A model generated the notes under the pieces. That model saw nothing but the letters and a program-made list of their open reading frames with translations, did not search any database and was not told where the DNA came from. Shown piece by piece: positions 47,282 through 58,000 of a DNA stretch of 64,000 bases (positions within the stretch are counted from its first letter, which is position 1; each line of letters opens with the position of its first letter). Position numbers and translations under genes: made by a program. The stretch lies in the NCBI GenBank assembly GCA_024663395.1, contig JANFAH010000012.1:1550001-1614000 (forward strand). Direction: 5' to 3'. The stretch is from Pisolithus tinctorius (taxonomy: Eukaryota; Basidiomycota; Agaricomycetes; Boletales; Pisolithaceae).

Positions 47282-50200
47282 CTACACGATCTCCAGGGTC
47301 TGGCATTGACTATCGAGAACACCAGCCACATCTTCAACGCGAACATTGATTAAGCAACTAGATGCGATTCTCTTCCAGTCGTTGTGAAGCGACGACTCTA
47401 GCAGAAGGGCATTAAATGGCTGTCCGAGCCATTCTAATAAACTCCCTAGAACATCACCGGGTGCGAGCAGATCAAGTACTTTCGGGCTCCAAGGACGAAT
47501 GAGGGCATATGGCAAAGTTGTACCTGAACCCTCCTGAAGATGGGATGACATTGTGAGCTTCAGAGGTACCAGGTTAGTTGCAGCAATTTCATAGTCATGA
47601 CACGAAGTGTTGGATGAGGTTGCTAGTAGTTTTACCCTTGTGATCCGATGGACGATGCAAGGCAACGCAAGCCTACGACCGACGAACCGCGGGGAAGGTA
47701 ACTGCACAAGGGCGTTGTACAATATGCGCTCCTCTCCGCGATCAACGCCATTGTATTTGGAAGGGTCGCTCGGAGTTGACTGCGCACAAGACAAAGTCTG
47801 GTACGGCGTGAGGCTTGCAGGGAAACAGCTATGGAACGGCGATGCTTCCCCGACCCAGTCTAAAACTGAGACATCTCCTGACCGTGAAATGATCTCCACC
47901 AAGAGCCGTCCAAGGGCTCCCTCTGCGAATTCACCGTAGATAACAGGCAAATGAACCTGGAAAATTCCGAAAAGCGAATAAGCAGAATCTTCTGACCGGG
48001 TGGTAGAACGTGCCGATGCCCATCGAAGCCTAGAGCGTGCATCATCTATGCCTGGGCTAAAGTTCTTAAGATGTGACTCTCCAATTCCTGTTGCCTCTTG
48101 GAGCTCTGCGAAAATAGCGCTGTCCACCTTGTGGTTTGGAGAAGTGCAGCCCTTGTAGAGGGACCAGTCCTGAGTGTAAAAGAGGATCCTAGGAGAAGCC
48201 AGCAACTCCTGGAGAGTCCAACCCCGTCGGAACCAGACGCTATTGGTGAATGAAGCTGAGTCGGATACATCGGAGAGATGCACGATGGTTAAGGCCGAAT
48301 GATGATACCAAGAGAACATAGACGCGATGGCTTCTTGTAATTCCGAACTACTGTCCTTATTGATGCAGCACGTATCACTCCATGCCCATGAGTAGCGGTG
48401 TCGAAGAGTGAAAAGTGAGAAGTTTCGGAGCTTTGCGATGCCTTCTCCATCGCCCAAATCATAGATATTATTTCCTTGGATGTCACGTAGTAGGGGTTCG
48501 CCAGTGCCCCACCTATGAGACAGTGTACCGTACCGAAAGAATTTCGAGATTGTTGAGTGAACTAACGCCTTGCATGCAGGATCGTCATGTATGGAGGATA
48601 TGGAGGATAAGGAGGATAGCAGCTCATCGTAATGAACGCTACCCTCAAAATACGATATCTGCGCATCCCGATCACACAGGACGCCCGTTATCGTGTTCAG
48701 TAATCGTGGTGGGAGAGTCTTGATGGTTTCAGCGACAATGTTCCGAACCATCTGTTTGACACCCGACGACCCGGCGCCAGAACCAATGGCTTGCATCGTA
48801 AGGTTCGGCAGACGCCATTTTCTGGTCAGCAAATCCACGCAGTCTGCAAGAAAGTCGAGGCACGAATCATAATGTTCCAAAGGGCAGAGCGCCAGGGCAG
48901 CACGAGCATGCGTGACAGCCTCAGCTAAATCATCCTTGACACATAGCCTCTGGTATTTTTCACGGAGACATGTCGCGAGGTTTAATAGAGACATGCACTT
49001 GTCGGAGGGTGATGGTGGAGTGCATTCTAGTGCAGTTCGGCGGAGAGTTATAACCTCATCTAAATCTGCCAAGTCGTCACCTCTTCTGAAACGCTCGTGC
49101 AGGCTATTTGAGAGGCTGACAAGAGATGCGAAGCGTCCTGGATGACCGGGGGGAGTGAATTGCAAGGCAGTAAGTCGGAGGGTAATGATTTCCGTCAAAT
49201 CCTTTGTGCCACCCTCCTTGCTAAACCGCTCATCGAGACAATCCAACAGCTTGGCAAGAAACACGGGGTGTTCCGGATGCTCTGGTGGAGTGAGCTGCAA
49301 GGCAGTGCGTCGGAGGCGAACGATTTCCGCCAAGTCTGATGCACCGGGCTCACGCCTGTGCCGTTCGTGCAGGCTATCCGCAAGATTATCGAGAAAGACG
49401 ACATGTCCTTGGCGCCCCGGGGGAGTGAGTTGCAAGGCAGCGCGCCGAAGAATAATAATTTCCTCCAAGTCTGATGCATCGGCCTCCCTCCTGAATCGTT
49501 CGAGCAGGCTATTCGCAAGGTTGTCGAGGGACGCGACGTCCCCTTGATGCCCCGGAGAAGTGAGTTGCGGGGAAGCACGTCGGAGGGTAATAGCTTCCTT
49601 CAAGTCATCCGTATCGCCATCCCTCAGGAATCGTTCTTTAGGGGCATTTGCAAGGTCGTCAAGAGACATCACACGTCCTTGGTGCCCCGGGAAAGTGAGC
49701 TGCAAGGCAGCGCGTCGGAGGTCGATGACTTGACCCAAATCTTCGATACCGCCCTTCGCCTTGAATCGCTTGTCCAGGCTATTCGCGAGGTTGACAACGG
49801 ATGTAAGACGTTCTCGGCGCAATGGGGGAGTAATATCCAATATAGCACGTTGAAAGTTGATGATATCCGCCAAAGTATCCATGTCACCCTCCCTGCTAAA
49901 CTGCAGGTTCAGGTCATTAACCAGATTGGCGAGCGATGCAAGGCGTTCTCGAAGCGCTGAATCGTCGCTATTTGTATACCACTCTTCGACCCGCTCCGGC
50001 GCTCCTGGAGGAATCCTTTCAAGCGCCCAGGAGATGTCCTTGTCGTCAAAAGGGCTCATCACGACCAAGGAAGCAATCTTGTCAAGAACGGCGTCGCGAC
50101 TCGGGATCCTACAATCGAAACCCTTGATCTGCAAGTGAGCATTGCGCCACATTTCCGACTGGCGGTATATGTTGAAAGCTAAATTTACGGCGTCACGTGT

Positions 50201-52600
50201 AAGATTCTTGTCGTCCATGACTGCGAACAATATCTCCAAGATGTGTACCAGATGGACAATGTAAGCCATGAAGCTATGGTGCACGTCGCGTCTAAAGAGG
50301 AGGCAACTCGTAAGGAATATTGAGTACGATACAATGTCACCCACATTCGCCGGTGAATGGACCTCGGAAAGACAGGGTCCGCTTTATATGGCTGAACAGT
50401 AGGCGCAGAAGTCACGAGGGGAACTCCAGACCTTGAACTGTACGGCTGCCCTTAAGTATGATGTTGGCGCGTCCTGAATAGTGGCGGTAGCACTTACTCG
50501 TTCGTGAAGTTTGTAGTAGCGACGCGGGGGAGACGAGAGAATGCAGGAGTTGATGCATTGGTGATCCCCGCTATGTTTGCCATAACTTCTCGAAATTCAT
50601 CGCTGTACAGATACTGCGGTGAAGGTTTCAGCAAATAACTGCGGTGTTAACTGGGTGACACTCACCTGAGATGGGTCGTTGAAATTCCAAACAGACGCGA
50701 TGTCGGTATGAATGGCAGCAAGGCAACTAACAATCGCGCGTCCCCCTAAATTAACGCATGAAAACAGTGTCCTCCAATATCCTTAGCAGAGTGGCATGAA
50801 TATCCGAGTAGTTCCAGGCTATAATGACTGCTTACTCTGCTGCCCGACGCTATACGAAAACTCTTCAGGTCATGACACGAACACAAGTGAAGAGAACCAA
50901 CATTATTGACCCCTCGATCTTCAGACGCGGTCTCATTCTTAGTGCACTTGCAGTCATCGCCGACTTTAGCAATGGTGTACCTAACTGAGACGCGAAAGTC
51001 TCGGCGATCTTCACATGAGTGAGTTGGATTAATTCATGGAGGCTTTGCTCGAGCCCGGCGCTTGCTAATAGTGCAATGGTTGAACCGCAGAAAAGAATCA
51101 AAACAAATATAACCCACAGCTGACCGCAACAAATGAGAGTTCTGTGTCTTTGACGAGGTCCTGAATTGGCTGGATACAGTTCCTTTGTAAATACACCTTC
51201 GCCGCCACCTCTGGATGCATTTCTCTTTGTATTGCAAGGTGAATTAAAAGCTTGTCGTATTTCGTGAAGACGACGATCGCTGGAACTAATGACAATGATG
51301 ATTCAGGAAGTGGGTCGAAAAAGGCAGACTCTGCTCACTGTCGTGAAGAACGTTCGCATGCTGTTTCAAAAATGTCTCCGCACCCTCGTACAGAACCCTT
51401 TCTCCATATTCTACAATAGGTGTTCCGAAGCACAGCCTGCAACATGAACCGTTTGTTGGGGCCCTTGCAACTCTGAGAAACGACTTACCAGACCGCATGC
51501 AGCTGATCTTTGACGTGCTCCTTCTCCTTCCGTTTTTTTATGAATGCCTTCACGCCCTCACAGTTGGCGTCAACTGCGGGATCGAAACCGTCACTATAAT
51601 GCAAGACCAATCGACCGCTTTGCGGTGAGATGAATTCCTTCTCAATATCTGCTTGTCCTGGCTCGAAATTTTCGGCGGACTAAGCATCTCATCCTCAACG
51701 TCAGAGTGTACGTATGTTGACAGTCACTCAACTGCTTGTTCGATTCCAAAGACTCTGTTGAGCAGCGTAGATTTTCCAACACCGGGCTGCAAAGATATCT
51801 TCGTTGAAAATCATCTGAGTGGTACCTACAAATGCTCATTACCTGTCCGATTACCAGTATCCGACAACTGACATAAAAGTGTAAGATACTTGCGCCGCAG
51901 GGAGTTAAACGTACTCACCGAGGAAATAGGTTCAGGAGTTTCTCAGCAGTAGGTTGTAGGAAATTAGGGTCCCGACCGGGGCCTGCGTTCTGTAGATACT
52001 ACATCAAAATGTTTCAAGGTCAAATCCACTGCGCACGTACATCTGAGACAATACTGGATGACAGGCCAAGGGTGATGATCAGCCTGTTACACACAGTCTG
52101 AAACTCTGACATCATTTAGATAGAAAAGAGGAAGAGAAAATAGCGCATCGGACTCACTCTGCGTCGGCAGTTTGGATAGTATATCGTGAACATTGATTTC
52201 GATCACCTCGGGGGCCTTCTTGGGTAGAACAAACCACCCTCGATGTGTAACCGAGAAAGCAATTGTCTCGCCTCGAACTGCACTATTAGATACAGGCCAA
52301 GGGTTTGAGAAACGGATATACATATGCCAAACAGAAATCCTTACAGAGGTTGACTGAAATCCTCACGAAAGTGGTATTTTCCTCGCCGGGGGATACTTCG
52401 TCGATGATCGTCGAAAATGACTTCGATGGATTCAACATTATACCCAGCGCTTTGCAACTCGATGTCTGTCTCATGCGACGTCGGAATCAATGGAAATGAC
52501 GGTCTGAAAACCCATACATGATACTCGCAAAGGTTGGAGTATAGGCATGCTTGGAGATCAATTTGAACCTGCGCCGTGGTGGTACAGGGTTGCCAAACGG
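47282..52600 (-). CDS. Fusion protein: P-loop GTPase - TPR repeats - HET domain
   Basis: Fourteen exons, with frame kept at every junction: 52600-52345, 52282-52158, 51982-51919, 51867-51843, 51786-51733, 51679-51489, 51436-51339, 51285-51118, 51064-50898, 50860-50836, 50781-50666, 50613-50498, 50450-50432 and 50362-47282 (1,027 codons). The product is about 1,500 residues; the first exon and start are missing. Order: N-terminal beta-type domain; G domain with G1 GQPGVGKST and G4 FTKYD, but LHYSDG where relatives have LHDSxG (G3 Asp lost); helical C-terminal part (MAYIVHLVHILEILFAV); eight 45-residue TPR units (LRRAALQLTPPGHQG type); HET domain (YGTLSHRWGTGE, WSDTCCINKDSSSELQEAI, WFRRGWTLQELLA). 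HET domains trigger heterokaryon-incompatibility cell death. Nucleotide switch plus repeats plus death effector resembles an NLR with a GTPase in place of NACHT. Exon 14 alone joins GTPase C-terminus, TPRs and HET. Confidence 0.82.
48884..49963 (-). repeat. Eight in-frame 135-bp TPR units
   Basis: The equivalent codon recurs at 48884, 49019, 49154, 49289, 49424, 49559, 49694 and 49829, exactly 135 bp each time. The central units share GTGAGTTGCAAGGCAG-type sequence almost unchanged. The exact spacing and near identity show recent internal duplication or gene conversion. Each unit encodes 45 residues, a TPR-like helix pair plus linker. Confidence 0.85.
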
Positions 52601-53007
52601 CTGGTGGAAACAGAGGTTAAACCTTTACGCCCTTCAGTTAAGCGCCAAACTCGTTAAACAGTGAGCGCGAGGTTGACGGGAGGCCGACGGCAAGATCGAT
52701 ACACTGATTTCAAGTACAAAAACACACTACCATGAGGGATGGATAGAATGATTCGATGCAAACAGTGGTAGCGACCCGCAGCAGCGAAGTCTTTATCAGC
52801 GGAAGCGCCAACACTGGTACCGGGTGGCCGGGCTCGCTATTAGAATCACTACTGTGGGATGAAGTATCCTATTCGGTTCTCATGGAGACGAACAACCGCA
52901 AACGATGGTATGGCTTGAGGCATAAAAGGGACTAAAGGTCGAGAGGAGAAATAGGGATCATACATAAGAATATCGCGTGCAAATTTGGCAGCCCGTTTAA
53001 CGTTTAG
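52601..53007. other. Upstream of the fusion gene; start exon not found
   Basis: The first exon of the GTPase-TPR-HET gene should lie here or be interrupted by the LINE inserted at 53.0 kb. I could not place its ATG. Confidence 0.35.
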
Positions 53008-53019
53008 GCTTCAGGGCTA
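53008..53019. repeat. Left target-site duplication of LINE
   Basis: GGCTTCAGGGCT, identical to 59609-59620 directly after the poly-A. Confidence 0.85.
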
Positions 53020-53220
53020 GGAACGCTTCTTGACTCCGCTCCACGTGGCACCCCGACTAGGACCCCGAAATCCTAGCAGTACCAGCAGGAAAAGCAGAGC
53101 CCGTCGCAAGCAACAGCGACGTATAGCAGCGCCTCTTAGACCTCAGTCTCGAGACACAAGCATTCAAGCAATTGCTCTCGAATTCACTACCTAGTGAGTC
53201 TCCACTTCGTCCACTGACCC

Positions 53221-55071
53221 ATGACCTCGACAGGACGAATGTCCTCGAGGTCAAGCTCCCACGCCACATCGGGACCCCCGACAGTACCCCGAATGCCAAG
53301 CTCTACACAGCCCGGTAGAAACACGAGAAGTAGCGGCTTCGCCCTAGAGGACATCGTCGACGATCCAGATGCAGAAGTCAAGGATGCGGAAACAGCAAAA
53401 TACTACCTGGATCAGTTCTATACCATCCAGGGCGAGCCAGCAACGCCGGAACACATCTCTCACGCTCTATTCTGCATCTCGCAAGCCAAAGGAGTATCTA
53501 ACACCCTACGCTCAGCCATACGAGCCACCGCATACCTAGTCAGGGAACTAGCGACCTCAGCCATAGCCGACTCCATCACCAAGGAGGTAACCAGCAAGAT
53601 AGAATCCTCGGTCGTAGTCGCAATCACTCCCCAGGTAGCAAAGATCTGGTCGGCGGCCGATAACCTGGAAAAAACTGGCAAGAACCTCGAATCGACGGGC
53701 GATAATCTCGCTAAGAAGCTCGACACGATCAACAACGCTCCGGACCACACGAACCTCAAACATCTAGAAGACCAAGTACAGGACCTGGCCATCAATATGG
53801 ACACGCTGAGAACGACGATAGAGGAAATAAAAGAGCACTTCAAGACCCAAACCCCCCCCGCTCCCCACCACTCGCCATACAGGGACGCCCTCTTAACGAC
53901 AACAGCTAACCCGAACCATATCCCACTCGGCAAGCGCCTCACAACGGAACACGCTAAGGCCCACTCCGCTATTAAAGAAAGGCAACTACTGATAGACCCC
54001 GACAGCAATCACCCCGCACTCAACAGCAATGCCATGAGGGAAAACATAATCGACTCAATCAAGCAAGTGCTAGACACAATAGACCGAGTCGACGGCCCGG
54101 AAATTCATCTGAAATCAATCACCCGCCTACGCAACAACGGAATCCTGCTCGAGTTCAACAGCCAAGAAGCTGTGAACTGGATAAAAGAAGCCGGAATTAA
54201 AGAGACCTTCCTAGCAAGCCTAGGCGGAACGGTCAGGATCAAAGACAGACAATATAACCTGGTAATCCCGTTCCTACCCATCTCCACTGACGTAGAAAAC
54301 CCAGATACCCTCCATGCAATGGAAAAGGAGAACAACATCCCACCCGGCTCGATCACCCAGATCAAATGGATTAAAGACCCCTCCAAACGCGCTCCCAACC
54401 AACAAGTAGCCCACGCCCTAGCATCCCTAGCCTCCCCGGAAGCAGCCAACCAACTCCTGAGACACGGCCTGTATTGGGGCCTAGACAGACTACGGCCGCA
54501 CAAAGACAAAAAGGAACCGTTACGATGCTTGAAGTGTCAGCTCATAGGACACCTCGCAAGAGACTGCGCCCAGGCAACAGACACATGTGGAACATGTGCC
54601 CAACACCACCGAACATCAGAATGCAACTCTACCACCCACCACTGTGTAAACTGCAAGGACGATACACACACCAGCACGGACAGAAACTGTCCGGAATTCA
54701 TCAGAAGACGAAACGCCATGGACGACTGCACCCCCGAAAACAGGATGCCCTACTTCCCTACAGCAGAAGAATGGACCCAAGTTGAACTACCCCCACGCCC
54801 AACAGACCCTATAATACCGACCATACCACCAGCGACCCTACCAGCAACCCAGACCCGACTGAGACAGTTGACGCTAGGTGAAGCAGTAAACTTCCAAACT
54901 GTCGCACCAAGACGCGGACAACCCAACAGAATCCGAGGAGGAAGGGGCGGACCTCCACCCCGACCATACGCCGTACACAGCACCCTCCCCGCCCCACCCC
55001 AATCAACAACCGCAGCAAACACCCCGCCAGTTGACCCATCCCCCATCCACCAGTCCCTAAATGACGCCTGA
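53221..55071 (+). CDS. LINE ORF1, gag-like protein with zinc knuckles
   Basis: 616 residues from an ATG at 53221. The N-terminal third is Ser/Thr/Pro-rich, followed by a helical, coiled-coil-like region (SAADNLEKTGKNLEST, then LEDQVQDLAINMDTL). An RNA-binding-like central part follows. Near residues 440-480 are three Cys/His clusters: CLKCQLIGHLARDC, CGTCAQHHRTSEC and CVNCKDDTHTSTDRNC. ORF1 proteins bind LINE RNA and form the particle needed for retrotransposition. The frame ends in TGA at 55069-55071, overlapping the ORF2 start by 11 bases. Confidence 0.9.
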   Translation: MTSTGRMSSRSSSHATSGPPTVPRMPSSTQPGRNTRSSGFALEDIVDDPDAEVKDAETAKYYLDQFYTIQGEPATPEHISHALFCISQAKGVSNTLRSAIRATAYLVRELATSAIADSITKEVTSKIESSVVVAITPQVAKIWSAADNLEKTGKNLESTGDNLAKKLDTINNAPDHTNLKHLEDQVQDLAINMDTLRTTIEEIKEHFKTQTPPAPHHSPYRDALLTTTANPNHIPLGKRLTTEHAKAHSAIKERQLLIDPDSNHPALNSNAMRENIIDSIKQVLDTIDRVDGPEIHLKSITRLRNNGILLEFNSQEAVNWIKEAGIKETFLASLGGTVRIKDRQYNLVIPFLPISTDVENPDTLHAMEKENNIPPGSITQIKWIKDPSKRAPNQQVAHALASLASPEAANQLLRHGLYWGLDRLRPHKDKKEPLRCLKCQLIGHLARDCAQATDTCGTCAQHHRTSECNSTTHHCVNCKDDTHTSTDRNCPEFIRRRNAMDDCTPENRMPYFPTAEEWTQVELPPRPTDPIIPTIPPATLPATQTRLRQLTLGEAVNFQTVAPRRGQPNRIRGGRGGPPPRPYAVHSTLPAPPQSTTAANTPPVDPSPIHQSLNDA

Positions 55072-58000
55072 CAACCCTCACTGCAACAACGCGCTACCCA
55101 AACTACGCATCTGGCAACAAAACCTGAATACCTCCCATATCGCACTTCACTCACTCATAAACAGCAAAATTGCAGAAGACTGGGACATACTCGCGTTACA
55201 GGAACCCCCGATAGATCAACTCGGTAACACTAGAGCCAACGCCAGGTGGAGGGTAGTCTACCCATCCACAAAACTGGCACAAGGAACCAGACCAAGAGCG
55301 GTAACGTTCATCAACTCGCGGATCAGTACTAACTCATGGGAACAGATCCCATTCCCATCAGCGGACGTCGCAGTAACCCGCATCAGAACAGCAAAAGGCG
55401 CATACACGCTCTTCAACATATACAACGACTGCAAGCACGACCGAACAATAGAGGAACTGAACACTTTCCTAGCCTCGAACATCAGAGACTTACGCCCAAC
55501 AGAAAGAGACCAAATGCTCTGGTTAGGAGACTTCAACAGGCACCATCCACTGTGGGACGAAGAACGCAATCACCACCTCTTCACCCCGACGGCCCTTGCC
55601 TCGGCACAAAAGTTGTTGGAACTAGTAGCAGACTACGGTCTAGTACAAGCGCTTCCCAAGGGCATACCGACGCTCCAGTCTTCCTCCTCAGGAAACTGGA
55701 CGAGACCTGATAACGTTTTTTGCACAGAAACAGCACTAGAGGACGTAGTAGAGTGCAATACCAGCCCAGAGAACCGAGGACCCAATACCGACCACGTCCC
55801 AATACTGATCAGCCTAGAAACAGCCCTCACGCCATCCACATCCTCTCCGTCCTTCAACTACCGGGATGTGGACTGGCAAAAGTTCAATAGTACGCTACAA
55901 ATGGAGCTCAGGGCAATTGGACCGCCAACGACGATCACCAGCGAACAAGAATTCCAAAACAAAGCACGAGGTGTCAACATGGCTTTACGCAGAACGATAG
56001 AGAAGGAAGTCCCCAGAACAAAACCCCACCTGCACAACAAACGCTGGTGGACGAAGGAGCTCACAAAGCTACGCAACGAGTTAAAAACGCTAAGTAAAGC
56101 CTCCTTCACGTTCCGAGCACTCCGAGATCACCCGAGTCACAGTCTTCGTAAAAACAAAGCGAGAACCTACAACAAGGCCATCCAGGAAGCAAAGAAGACC
56201 CACTGGCGAGACTGGCTCGAAGCAGCTAACAACGAAGACTTGTGGATAGCGAACGGATACATCTCCAAGCCCTACGGAGATGGTAGCAAGACCAGGATAC
56301 CTACGCTCAAGGGAACGAACGACGAAGGCGAAGAAACCACGCTCAGTTCAAACGAAGACAAAAGCAAGGCCTTCGCGCGGGCACTCTTCCCGCCCCCCCC
56401 GACCCACTCGTCAGTACCTCTGACATACGACTACCCGGATCCAGCAGCACGCTGGACCCAAATCACGCAAGACCAACTGATGCGCACGATCAAAGGCCTC
56501 AGCCCTTACAAGGCACCGGGACCCAACGGAGTGGCCAACATCGTCTTCCAAAGAACCCCCGTCCTAACCGACTACCTTTTACCCTTATTCAACGCAGTCT
56601 TCACACTCAGAACTTACTATGATCCGTGGAGGGAGTCAACAACGGTCATACTTCGAAAGCCAGGTAAACCAGATTACACAACCCCTAAAGCCTACCGCCC
56701 AATAGCACTGCTCAACACCACAGCGAAGCTACTCTCAGCAGTAGTGGCAGACCGCACGTCATACATACTGGAGAAACATCAGCTACTCCCAGCTACGCAT
56801 TTTGGGGGAAGACCAGGACGCTCGACAGAAGACTCGTTGTTATTACTCGAAACCACCATCCGACATGCCTGGAGACAAAAGCAAGTGGTGTCGGCCCTAT
56901 TCCTAGACATCGAAGGAGCATTCCCAAACGCAGTCAAAGATCGACTCCTACACAACATGAGAAAACGAAGACTCCCACTGGAAATAGTCCAATACACGGA
57001 ACGTTTGCTAACGAACAGGAAAACCAAGATACGCTTCGACGATTACGAGTCCAGCTGGTTCCCCATCCAGAACGGAATTGGACAGGGCGACCCCCTATCA
57101 ATGATACTCTATGTCATATACAGCTTGGACCTGGTTGACACAGCAAAGGGTAAAAAAGAACTAACGCTAGCATTCGTAGATGACACGGCCTTCATAGCCA
57201 TAGGCAAAACCTTCGCAGACACCCATGCTACGATAGCCGACATGATGGAAAGAGAAGAAGGTGGTTACGACTGGTCAGACAAGCATAACTCACGCTTCGA
57301 AACAAGCAAATTTGCCCTTATGGATTTCACGCTCAGCAGAACGAAAGCCAGGCCACCCCTCACGCTAAGGAACATTACTATAACGCTGTCCGCTACTCAC
57401 AAGTTTCTAGGCGTAATACTCGACCAAGAACTAAGGTGGAAAACACACGCAGCTCAGGCAGTAGCGAAAGGAACGAAGCAAGCTCTCCTCCTGAGGAGAC
57501 TGTCCGCGGCATCATGGGGCATCCCCCTGAAACTTATGCGTCAACTGTACCAATCGGTAGTAGTCCCAAAAGTGTTGTACGCAGCCCCCGTCTGGCTCCA
57601 GCCAACCTACACCGAAGACCACCTGACCAAAACAAGAGGCTCGAAAGGTATCGCAAAACGCATACTGACAGTACAGAGAACAGCAGCCCTGGCGGCGACA
57701 GGAGCCTTGAAAACCACCCCCACTGACGCACTCCTAGCACACACGAATATCCTACCAGCACCCTTACTCATTCAACATACGCTTTACAGAGCCGCACTAC
57801 GACTATCCTCGCTACCGGAGTCACACCCATTGCACCCACACGTAAGAAGGACCGCCAAAACGAACGTCAAGAGACATCGCACAGCCCTCCACCGGCTAGT
57901 ACACGACCTGAAAGTCTCACCAGGAGAAATCGAAACTATCAACCCCTACCCAATACCCCCCAGCGCTCTCCCCTCGCACACAATCGCAATTGCCACAAGC

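Noticed and set aside
47607..49960. Plus-strand frames with repeated sequence opposite the TPR region
   Set aside because: They are shadows of the in-frame TPR repeats on the minus strand.
54750..55154. Long minus-strand open frames inside the LINE
   Set aside because: They lie antisense to the intact ORF1/ORF2 coding sequence and show no family motif; composition shadows.
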